A stretch of DNA of 13,904 bases from Solirubrobacteraceae bacterium (GTDB lineage Bacteria; Actinomycetota; Thermoleophilia; Solirubrobacterales; Solirubrobacteraceae): positions 1 to 13,904 of the forward strand of contig JAICUS010000097.1 in NCBI GenBank assembly GCA_025935735.1. The letters are read 5' to 3'. The position numbers and the translations under genes are program-made. Under the pieces are notes generated by a model. That model searched no databases, had not been told where the DNA came from, and saw nothing but the letters and a program-made list of their open reading frames with translations. This document shows positions 6,747 through 12,467 of this stretch, one piece after another (position 1 is the first letter of the stretch; each line of letters begins with the position of its first letter).

Positions 6747-7498
6747 CGACCCCCGCGACGCGCGAGCAGTGGCTCGCCGCCCGGCTCGAGCTGCTGGAGG
6801 CCGAGAAGGAGCACACCCGCCGCGGCGACGAACTGGCCCGCCGGCGGCGCGAGCTGCCCTGGGTGCCCGTGGAGAAGGAGTACCGCTTCGAGACCGCCTC
6901 CGGGCCGGCCACGCTGCGCGACCTGTTCGGCGGGCGCTCGCAGCTGCTCGTCTACCACTTCATGTTCGGCCCCGGGTGGACCGGCGGCTGCCCGTCGTGC
7001 TCGGCGATCGCCGACGGCTTCAACGGCTCGGTGGTCCACCTCGAGCACCACGACGTGGCGTTCGCCGCGGTCTCGCGCGCGCCGGTCGACGCGCTGGAGG
7101 CCTACAAACGGCGCCTCGGCTGGACGTTCACCTGGGCGTCCTCGCACGACGGCGACTTCAACTACGACTTCAACACGTCGGTCACCGAGGAGCGGCAGCG
7201 CTCCGGGAGCGTCGAGTACAACTTCCGCGCGGAGGACACGAGCTGGCTGGCGGTCCCGGAGCCCGGCAGCGCCACGGTGCGGGAGTTCGCGGCGATGGCC
7301 GGCACCGACGTCCTGGGGTTCGTGCGCGAGCGGCCCGGCATGAGCGCGTTCGCCCTCAAGGACGGCGTCGTCCACCACACCTACTCCGCCTACGCGCGCG
7401 GCCTCGACGCGCTCTGGGGCATGTACCAGTGGCTGGACCGCGCGCCCAAGGGACGCAACGAGGCCGACGCGTGGTGGCGCCGCCACGACGAGTACTGA
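6743..7498 (+). CDS. DUF899 family thioredoxin-like protein
   Basis: A 251-residue cytoplasmic protein that I recognise as DUF899, a family with a thioredoxin-like fold. Typical landmarks are the N-terminal helix with REQWLAARLELLEAEKEHTRRGDELARRRRELPW in pieces (7-40), PVEKEYRFE (42-50), LLVYHFMFGPGW (68-79) and then GGCPSCSAIADGFNG (81-95), whose CPSC (83-86) sits where a thioredoxin-like active site would be. SHDGDFNYDF (134-143), VHHTYSAYARG and the Trp-rich C-terminus are also family hallmarks. The biochemical role of the family is not established; a redox or dithiol function is suggested by fold and CxxC only. GGAGGAG (6728-6734) lies 8 bases before the ATG, and the ATG overlaps the ArsR stop. 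It is therefore the effector gene of that operon, probably derepressed by the ligand of the ArsR-SRPBCC protein. Confidence 0.92.
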   Translation: MTTPATREQWLAARLELLEAEKEHTRRGDELARRRRELPWVPVEKEYRFETASGPATLRDLFGGRSQLLVYHFMFGPGWTGGCPSCSAIADGFNGSVVHLEHHDVAFAAVSRAPVDALEAYKRRLGWTFTWASSHDGDFNYDFNTSVTEERQRSGSVEYNFRAEDTSWLAVPEPGSATVREFAAMAGTDVLGFVRERPGMSAFALKDGVVHHTYSAYARGLDALWGMYQWLDRAPKGRNEADAWWRRHDEY

Positions 7499-7502
7499 CG
7501 TA

Positions 7503-9395
7503 TCAGCCCGGCGTGAACAGCTCCCAGCCGTCGTGCTCTCCCCGGGCGCTGAAGCGCAGCGCGGAGCCGATGGTGAGATCGCGCACGGTGCGGGAGAGCA
7601 CCACCTCGCCCGGCGCGGCGAGCGCGGCGATGCGCGCGGCGAGCTCGACCGCGAACCCGCGGACGACCTCCCCGTCGCGCTCGATCTCGCCGGTGTGGAT
7701 CCCGGCGGCGGCGCCGGCGGCGACGGCGTAGTCGACGGCGGCGGACGGGCCGGCGAAGATCGCCACCCGGCCGCCGGCCGGGGTGCGCACCGGCTCGCCG
7801 TGGTAGCGCTCGACCGCGAGCGCGGCATCAGTCGCGACGACGGTGGCGACAACGCGGGTGGGCGGCCCGGGCGCGGGGCGCCGCCCCGTCAGCAGCTGCG
7901 CGATCGGGTCCAGGAACCAGGCGTCCTCGCCCCGCCAGGGGAGGTGGTAGTCGGCGTCGTGCTCCAGGTAGCGGCCTGCGGGCAATTGCCCGGCGACGTG
8001 GCGCCCGAGCGCCGGCGGGCACAGCGGATCGCCGGTGCTGTGCAGGACCAGCGCGGGCGTGGCGACGCCGGGCAGCAGCGGGCGGATGTCGATCTCGGCG
8101 TTGCGGCGGATGATGTGCGCCGCCATGGTCGGCGTGCACAGGCTGCGCTCCCAGCGCGCCATCAGCTGCCGGGCCCCGTCGGTGGCGGGCGCGCCGCCGA
8201 ACGACACCGGCGAGATCCGGCCGGTGCCCCAGTCGGCGCCGATGCGATCGATGAAGGCGCCGACGAGCTCCGGGGCGAGGCCGGCCGGGTTGTCCGGGCC
8301 GGCGAGCAGCCTCGCGTAGGAGCTGTAGAGCACGAGTTGGCGGACCCGGTCCGGGTGGGCGGCGGCGAACACGAGCGCGAGCGCCGCGCTCTCCGAGTAG
8401 GCGAACAGCGTCGCGCGCTCGACCCCGGCCGCGTCCATGACCGCGCGGATGTCCTGCGCGCGCTCCTCGAGGCTCCCGAACCCGAGCGTCCGGTCCGACA
8501 GGCCCGTGCCGCGCTTGTCGAGCACCAGGCAGCGCGCGCAGTCGCCGAGCGCGGCGAGCACCGGTCCCAGCGGGGGGAAGTCCCAGATCGCGTCCAGGTT
8601 CGAGGCCCACCCCGGGACGACGACCAGGTCGCGGTCCCCCTCGCCGAACGACTGGTAGGCGATCGACAGCCGCCCGCTGCGCGCGTAGCGGACGCCGGAC
8701 CGCCCGGCCCGCGAGGACGGCGCGGCCGTCCCCGATCGCACCTCCTCGACGAGCGCGCGGGTCGCCGCCGACGGCGCGATGCGCAGCTCGCCGGCCAGGC
8801 GCCGGCGGAACCGCTCGTACACGGCCAGCGCCGCGCCGCGGTCGCCGGCCGCCGCGTGGCGGCGGATCAGCTCGCGCTGGGGCACCTCGGCCAGCGGGTC
8901 GAGATCCGCCCACACCGCGGTCAGGCGCAGCGCCGCGTCGCCCTCCGCGCGCGCCGCGGCCGCCGCGAGACCGTCCACCAGGCGGCGCTGGAGCCGATCG
9001 CGCGCCTCGTGCGCGAGGTCGTCGTCGAACCCGGCCAGCAGTCGCGATCCGCACAGCTCGAGCGCCGCCTCCGCGCGGCCCTCGGCCAGCAGCCGCTCGA
9101 CGTGCGCGACGTCGGTCCACACGCCGGCGGCCAGCGCCACGCCGTCGCGCCGGACGTCGAGGACGTGCGCTTCCACCGCGGCACGCAGCTGCGAGAGCGC
9201 GTTGCGCAGGCTCGCCCGGGCGCTCGCCTCGCGGACGCCGGGCCAGAGCCGGCCCGCGAGCTCGCTGCGGCCGTGCACCCGGCGCTCCAGGGCGACGACG
9301 GCCAGCAGCATCCGCGCCTTGCGGCTCGACGGCAGCGCGACGTCGCGACCGTCCGCCTCCAGCCGCATCTCGCCGAGCAGACAGAGCCGGACCAC
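7503..9395 (-). CDS. OmpR-type winged helix/BTAD regulator fused to alpha/beta hydrolase and degenerate cyclase domain
   Basis: A 630-residue fusion. Residues 1-92 are an OmpR-like winged helix (LCLLGEMRLEADGRDVALPSSRKARMLLAVV in pieces, WPGVREASARASLRNALSQLR). Residues 94-220 are a bacterial transcriptional activator (BTAD) helical domain, the SARP/AfsR arrangement. Residues 235-505 are an alpha/beta hydrolase with oxyanion region VVVPGWAS, nucleophile S334 in AYSES rather than the usual GxSxG, D456 (STGDP) and H484 (DADYHLPW). Residues 514-630 resemble the C-terminal half of class III adenylate/guanylate cyclases (GIHTGEIERDGEVVRG, AARIA, LSRTVRDL). That part is about 50 residues short, and AGG stands where the catalytic GDG should be, so it should be inactive. 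The start is GTG; a -10-like box 6 bases upstream suggests a leaderless mRNA. The gene converges on DUF899 with a 4-base gap. It probably acts as a ligand-controlled DNA-binding regulator. Confidence 0.9.
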   Translation of the reverse strand: MVRLCLLGEMRLEADGRDVALPSSRKARMLLAVVALERRVHGRSELAGRLWPGVREASARASLRNALSQLRAAVEAHVLDVRRDGVALAAGVWTDVAHVERLLAEGRAEAALELCGSRLLAGFDDDLAHEARDRLQRRLVDGLAAAAARAEGDAALRLTAVWADLDPLAEVPQRELIRRHAAAGDRGAALAVYERFRRRLAGELRIAPSAATRALVEEVRSGTAAPSSRAGRSGVRYARSGRLSIAYQSFGEGDRDLVVVPGWASNLDAIWDFPPLGPVLAALGDCARCLVLDKRGTGLSDRTLGFGSLEERAQDIRAVMDAAGVERATLFAYSESAALALVFAAAHPDRVRQLVLYSSYARLLAGPDNPAGLAPELVGAFIDRIGADWGTGRISPVSFGGAPATDGARQLMARWERSLCTPTMAAHIIRRNAEIDIRPLLPGVATPALVLHSTGDPLCPPALGRHVAGQLPAGRYLEHDADYHLPWRGEDAWFLDPIAQLLTGRRPAPGPPTRVVATVVATDAALAVERYHGEPVRTPAGGRVAIFAGPSAAVDYAVAAGAAAGIHTGEIERDGEVVRGFAVELAARIAALAAPGEVVLSRTVRDLTIGSALRFSARGEHDGWELFTPG

Positions 9396-9401
9396 GCGCC
9401 G

Positions 9402-9407
9402 AATCTA
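9402..9407 (-). promoter_or_regulatory. -10-like box of the BTAD regulator gene
   Basis: On the minus strand TAGATT (4 of 6 matches to TATAAT) lies 6 bases before the GTG start, in an AT-richer patch. Transcription would then begin at or next to the start codon. No good -35 box is present; the place is taken by the 11-bp repeats, as at activator-dependent promoters of SARP regulators. Confidence 0.5.
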
Positions 9408-9409
9408 AC

Positions 9410-9442
9410 TCTTGCGCCGGTCTTGCGCCGGTTTTGCGCTGC
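9410..9442. promoter_or_regulatory. Three tandem 11-bp direct repeats, probable BTAD/SARP-type binding site
   Basis: TCTTGCGCCGG (9410-9420) is repeated exactly at 9421-9431 and imperfectly at 9432-9442 (TTTTGCGCTGC, 8 of 11). The region lies between the divergent starts of the BTAD regulator and the MBL-fold gene. SARP/BTAD activators are known to bind heptamer direct repeats with 11-bp period (one helical turn) placed a few bases upstream of the -10 box. Here, read on the minus strand, the repeats end 2 bases before TAGATT, and the shared heptamer would end about 6 to 8 bases before it. The spacing fits activation of the regulator's own gene; control of the divergent operon is also possible. 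I see no convincing -10 box towards the plus-strand gene. Confidence 0.7.
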
Positions 9443-9470
9443 CGTGACGGCGCCGCGGGAAGCTCGGCGC

Positions 9471-10208
9471 ATGACACGGCCGGCCGCCACCCAGATCGCC
9501 CCGGGGGTCCGGCGGGTCACCGTCGGCGCCCCCGTGGGGAGCCACGTGTACCTGATCGACCACCCCGAGGGCGTCATCGCGTTCGACGCCGGCGTGCGGG
9601 GAACGGGGGCGCAGGTCCTGGCGGCGGCGGGCCGGCCGATCACCCGCGTGGTGCTCAGCCACAGCCACCCCGACCACCGCGGCGGCGCCGGCGAGCTGCG
9701 CGCCCCGGTGCTCTGCCACCCCGACGAGGCGGCCGACGCCGAAGGCGACGGCGGCCTGCACTACGCCGACTTCGGCCTGATCCGGAACCCCGCCGTGCGC
9801 GCGGTGTTCCCGCAGCTCGTCGCCACCTGGGACGGGGGACCGGTCGTCATCGCGGGGACCGTGGCCGACGGGGACGAGGTCGGCGGCTTCCGCGTCGTGC
9901 ACGTCCCGGGCCACGCACCCGGCCTGATCGCGCTCTTCCGCGCGGCCGACGGGCTGCTGCTGGCGGCCGACGCCGTCTACACGCTCGACCTGGAGGCGGG
10001 CGGCCCGGCGGCCCCGCGCGTGCCCCACCCCGCGGTGAACTGGGACACGGCCCTGGCCCGCGCGGCGATCCGCCGGCTGGCCGCGCTCGCGCCGCGCAGC
10101 GTCCGGACGGGCCACGCGGGCGATGTGGGCCGCCCCGTGACCGAGCAACTGCACCGTGCCGCGGAAACCGACAGCGAAGGAGCACACGCATGGCCGGCAA
10201 GGTCGTGA
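9471..10208 (+). CDS. Metallo-beta-lactamase-fold hydrolase
   Basis: A 245-residue MBL-fold enzyme with a complete di-metal site: SHSHPDH (H64, H66, D68, H69), H148 in HVPGHAPG, D167 in LLLAADAVY and H215 in RTGHAGD. The N-terminus (VGSHVYLIDHPEGVIAFDAG, 22-41) is the usual first strand pair. The fold covers beta-lactamases, glyoxalase II, lactonases and persulfide dioxygenases; nothing here singles out a substrate. The downstream DsrE-like partner makes a sulfur or thioester role worth testing. I chose ATG 9471, with a weak GGGAAG 8 bases upstream; an in-frame GTG at 9444 is possible but would start next to the 11-bp repeats. The 3' end overlaps the DsrE-like gene by 19 bases, so the two are translationally linked. 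Probably cytoplasmic; no signal peptide. Confidence 0.92.
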   Translation: MTRPAATQIAPGVRRVTVGAPVGSHVYLIDHPEGVIAFDAGVRGTGAQVLAAAGRPITRVVLSHSHPDHRGGAGELRAPVLCHPDEAADAEGDGGLHYADFGLIRNPAVRAVFPQLVATWDGGPVVIAGTVADGDEVGGFRVVHVPGHAPGLIALFRAADGLLLAADAVYTLDLEAGGPAAPRVPHPAVNWDTALARAAIRRLAALAPRSVRTGHAGDVGRPVTEQLHRAAETDSEGAHAWPARS

Positions 10209-10555
10209 TCAACCTCGCCACCGGGCTGGAGGACGCCGAGCGCGTCACGGTGGCATTCCTCGTCGGCGGCGCCGCCGCGGAGCGCGGCAGCGCCGTGGCG
10301 ATGTTCCTGACCAAGGAGGCGGTGCGCCTCGGCCTGGAGGGGTTCGCCGAGGCGGTGGCCTGCGACGGCTGCCCGCCGCTGCCGCGGCTGCTCGGGCGGT
10401 TCGCGGACCGCGGCGGCGAGCTGCTCGTCTGCCCGATCTGCTTCAGCGCCCGCAGGCTCGACGAGTCGCGGCTGACCGCCAACGCGCGGCTGGCCGGGGC
10501 CACGCCGCTGCTGGAGTGGATCGGCAACGATGCCGCGACCGTGTTCAGCTACTGA
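10190..10555 (+). CDS. DsrE/DsrF-like sulfur-relay family protein
   Basis: A 121-residue protein of the DsrE-like family. MAGKVVINLATGLEDAERVTVAFLVGG in its first 27 residues is the family's first strand and helix, followed by ERGSAVAMFLTKEAVRLGL (31-49) and GGELLVCPICFSAR (75-88). CPIC (C81, C84) contains the Cys position that carries sulfur in DsrE/TusD-type proteins; C58 and C61 form a second CxxC. The family comprises small cytoplasmic sulfurtransferases and sulfur carriers, often oligomeric. Sulfur transfer here is inferred from family and cysteines only. AAGGAG (10177-10182) with a 7-base gap gives a strong ribosome binding site and fixes the start inside the MBL gene. The 3' end overlaps by 7 bases with the convergent lipoprotein gene. 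Confidence 0.87.
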   Translation: MAGKVVINLATGLEDAERVTVAFLVGGAAAERGSAVAMFLTKEAVRLGLEGFAEAVACDGCPPLPRLLGRFADRGGELLVCPICFSARRLDESRLTANARLAGATPLLEWIGNDAATVFSY

Positions 10556-11319
10556 CGCGCCCGCACGACCAGCACGTCGTGGTCGGTGTGGGCGGCCGGC
10601 AGCACCTGCACCGCGGGTGAGCCGAGCGCGCGGCTGGCGTACACGTGCTGGATCCCGCGCGCCTGGTGGGCCGCGGCGTCGGTGCGGATCCACAGGCCGC
10701 GCGGCGCGCACGGCGCGCGGCGGTTGACGTCGCCGCCGAAGATGACCCTGCCGGACGCCGCGCGGCGGGCGAGCAGCGCCTTCAGCTCGCCGCACTGCGC
10801 GTCGTTGGCGGGGCGCGCGACGCCCGAGCGCGCCGCCAGGTGCGCGGTGCACACGTCCACGCCGGCCCGGGTGACCACGCACAGCCACCGGCGCCGCTCG
10901 AGCCCGGCCTGCGCCGCGAACTCTCGGCTCTCGGCGCTCGCGACGGCGGCCCGGGTGAGCACGGCGTCGCCGAACAGCCCGCGGCCGCCCGGGCGCACGC
11001 AGGGCAGCAGCTTGCCGCCGTAGACCACGCGTGAGAAGCGCACGCGGTAACCGGTCCGGCGGGCGATCCGGTCGGCGTCGCCCTCGCACGCCTCGTTGAG
11101 CGTGACCGCGTCCGGCCGCACCTCGCGGATCCGGGCCTCCGCCTCCGCGAGGACGGCGGGGTAGGCGACCCGGCCGTAGCAGCTCGCCAGCCCGGACAGG
11201 CAGAGGTTCATCTGCAGCAGCGTGAACGCCGGACCGGTGGGGCGCTCCCGCGCCAGGGCGTGCCCGCCGCAACCGGCGAGGAGTGCGGCGCCGAGCGCGA
11301 CCGCGGCGACCGACCGCAT
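10549..11319 (-). CDS. Secreted lipoprotein with endonuclease/exonuclease/phosphatase fold
   Basis: A 256-residue protein with an N-terminal lipoprotein signal: a hydrophobic stretch after MRS, then the lipobox LLAGC with C17 as the lipidation site. The rest follows the EEP (DNase I/sphingomyelinase-like) fold: LLQMNLC (N38), PDAVTLNE (E76, metal ligand), FGDAVLTR (117-123), CTAHLA (H160), FGGDVNR (D197, N199) and a final TDHDVLVV (D246, H247). All catalytic positions are visible, so it is probably an active Mg-dependent phosphodiesterase or nuclease on the outer face of the membrane; nucleic acid, phospholipid and other phosphodiesters remain possible substrates. Eight Cys lie in the mature part, beyond the lipidated one, which could form disulfides outside the cell. 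The stop overlaps the convergent DsrE-like gene by 7 bases. No clear ribosome binding site is seen. Confidence 0.86.
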   Translation of the reverse strand: MRSVAAVALGAALLAGCGGHALARERPTGPAFTLLQMNLCLSGLASCYGRVAYPAVLAEAEARIREVRPDAVTLNEACEGDADRIARRTGYRVRFSRVVYGGKLLPCVRPGGRGLFGDAVLTRAAVASAESREFAAQAGLERRRWLCVVTRAGVDVCTAHLAARSGVARPANDAQCGELKALLARRAASGRVIFGGDVNRRAPCAPRGLWIRTDAAAHQARGIQHVYASRALGSPAVQVLPAAHTDHDVLVVRARQ

Positions 11320-11364
11320 CCGCCCAAGGTAGCTGCGAACGGCCGGCGCGGCCGCGAACGGGGG

Positions 11365-11382
11365 CTAGTGGTGCGCCACTAG
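11365..11382 (-). terminator. Short hairpin at the end of the VOC gene
   Basis: CTAGTGG and CCACTAG form a perfect 7-bp stem with a 4-base loop (TGCG on the plus strand) that includes the VOC stop codon. It is followed on the minus strand by CCCCC and not by a T run, so a terminator role is only possible. It marks the end of the AraC-VOC unit before the lipoprotein gene on the same strand, 59 bases away. Confidence 0.4.
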
Positions 11383-11831
11383 TTGGCGCCGGAGGCGAAC
11401 TCCTCGGCGCTCGGGACCTTGACCGGCTCCGGAGCGGGCTGGGTGATCCGCAGCGGGTTGCCGAACGGGTCGCGCAGGCCGCAGTCGATGCCGTAGAAGT
11501 GCTCGGTCGGCTCCTGGGTGAACTCGACGCCCTTGGCCACGAGGTCGGCGTAGGTCTTGCGGCAGTCGTCGACGTTGAAGATCACGCCGCCGGCGCCGCC
11601 CTTGGCGACCAGGTCGCGGATCGCCGCGGCGGTCTCCTCGTCGTGGCCCATGTCCGGCGTCGCGAGCACGAGCTGCGTCTCGGGCCGGCCCGGCACCTGC
11701 ACGGTGAGCCAGCGGAACGGGCCCAGGTCGGCGTCGGTCCCGACCTCCAGGCCGAGCTTGCCGACGTAGAAGTCGACGGCCGCGTCGTGGTCGAGCACGT
11801 AGATGAAGGAGTGGGAGAGGGAGGTGAGCAT
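11379..11831 (-). CDS. VOC superfamily (glyoxalase-like) protein
   Basis: A 150-residue protein of the vicinal oxygen chelate fold. Paired beta-alpha-beta-beta-beta modules are visible: LSHSFIYVLDHDAAVDFYVGKLGLEVG in pieces (5-31), WLTVQVPG (41-48), TQLVLATP (52-59), then GGVIFNVDDCRKTYADLVAKGVEF (81-104) and GLRDPFGNPLRITQP (118-132). H7 is the usual first metal position; the usual final Glu near the DPFGN turn is replaced (PLRI), as in many uncharacterised members, so glyoxalase I activity should not be assumed. I prefer ATG 11831; an in-frame GTG at 11840 is an alternative. Neither has a clear ribosome binding site. The start lies 10 bases after the AraC stop, so the two are co-transcribed, a pairing that recurs in actinobacteria. 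Substrate unknown. Confidence 0.88.
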   Translation of the reverse strand: MLTSLSHSFIYVLDHDAAVDFYVGKLGLEVGTDADLGPFRWLTVQVPGRPETQLVLATPDMGHDEETAAAIRDLVAKGGAGGVIFNVDDCRKTYADLVAKGVEFTQEPTEHFYGIDCGLRDPFGNPLRITQPAPEPVKVPSAEEFASGAN

Positions 11832-11841
11832 GCCGGGCACG

Positions 11842-12294
11842 CTACGGCGGGCCGGCGCCGTTCGCTTCTCCGAAACTGCGGTCTTGGGCCGCCTCGCGCG
11901 GCCGCGTCCAGGCCATGACCACGCACGTGGGCACGTAGCCGGCGGTGCCCGCTCCGGTCCGCCAGGCCTCGCGGTAGGCGGTCGGCGTCAGCCCGACCAC
12001 GCGGGTGAACGTCCGGCTGAACGAGCCTAGGCTGGCGAAGCCGACATCCAGGCAGATCTCCGTCACCGGCCGCTGGGTCTCGCGCAGCAGCGCCATCGCC
12101 CGCTCCAGCCGCCGGCGCTGCAGGTAGCGGTGCGGCGTCTCCCCGAACGTCTCCTTGAACGTGCGGATGAAGTGCGCCTCGGAGGTCAGCGCGACCCGGG
12201 CCAGCGCCGCCACGTCGAGCGGCTTGTCGTAGGAGCGGTCCATCTTGTCGCGCGCGCGCAACATGCGGCGGCTGGCGGCGTCGACTCGCACCAC
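11842..12294 (-). CDS. Small AraC-family transcriptional regulator
   Basis: A regulator of about 150 residues consisting almost only of the AraC DNA-binding domain. The first helix-turn-helix is DVAALARVALTSEAHFIRTFKE (27-48 in two parts), the linker contains FGETPHRYLQRRRLERA, and the second is VTEICLDVGFASLGSFSRTF (77-96), all close to consensus. There is no N-terminal sensor domain; a 40-residue tail (about 111-150) ending in CVVMAWTRPREAAQDRSFGEA is the only candidate for extra function. The frame stays open upstream to 12498, but that part is Arg/Ser/Ala-rich, overlaps the divergent peptidase gene and has no homology, so I place the start at GTG 12294; ATG 12264 is an alternative. It precedes the VOC gene by 10 bases and probably controls that two-gene unit. 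Confidence 0.85.
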   Translation of the reverse strand: MVRVDAASRRMLRARDKMDRSYDKPLDVAALARVALTSEAHFIRTFKETFGETPHRYLQRRRLERAMALLRETQRPVTEICLDVGFASLGSFSRTFTRVVGLTPTAYREAWRTGAGTAGYVPTCVVMAWTRPREAAQDRSFGEANGAGPP

Positions 12295-12301
12295 CCGGTC
12301 G

Positions 12302-12307
12302 ACGTTA
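12302..12307 (-). promoter_or_regulatory. Possible -10 box of the AraC-VOC unit
   Basis: Read on the minus strand, TAACGT (keeps the key T, A and final T) lies 7 bases before the GTG at 12294, so this transcript would be leaderless. No good -35 box is seen. It is weak evidence, but it agrees with the start chosen from homology. Confidence 0.3.
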
Positions 12308-12371
12308 GCGTTCCCGGGCAGCGTGACGTCCTCGACCCTTGCCGCGATGGCGGCCGACGACCTTGCCGCGG

Positions 12372-12467
12372 ATGCCGGAGCCGTTCTTCGCGTACCTGAC
12401 GACGCTGATCGTCGTGCTCTACGACACCTACCGTCCGGTCCGCGCTCTGATATCCCCGGGCCGATGA
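12372..12467 (+). CDS. Possible small membrane peptide or gene remnant before the peptidase
   Basis: A 31-codon frame starting at ATG 12372 encodes a peptide with one hydrophobic segment (FFAYLTTLIVVLY, residues 5-17) and an Arg-containing tail. Its TGA overlaps the peptidase ATG (ATGA), the usual sign of translational coupling. The first 20 codons all end in G or C, and 27 of 31 overall do, as expected for a coding frame here; the other plus-strand frame through this stretch does not. The frame is open back to 12327, so the start is uncertain, and no ribosome binding site is visible. It could be a real small protein, or the tail of a decayed membrane-protein gene. I recognise no family. It occupies most of the gap between the divergent AraC and peptidase genes. 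Confidence 0.35.
   Translation: MPEPFFAYLTTLIVVLYDTYRPVRALISPGR

Noticed and set aside
7503..7850. Calling the C-terminal domain of the BTAD fusion an active adenylate cyclase
   Set aside because: The domain is too short and the catalytic GDG is replaced by AGG.
7533..9470. A long plus-strand frame running into the MBL-fold gene, which would give an 891-residue protein
   Set aside because: The part before 9471 is antisense to the BTAD fusion and has no homology; the MBL fold starts at ATG 9471.
9977..11272. A 431-codon minus-strand frame across DsrE and the lipoprotein
   Set aside because: Shadow frame of the MBL, DsrE and lipoprotein genes; Arg/Ala/Gly/Pro-rich without domains.
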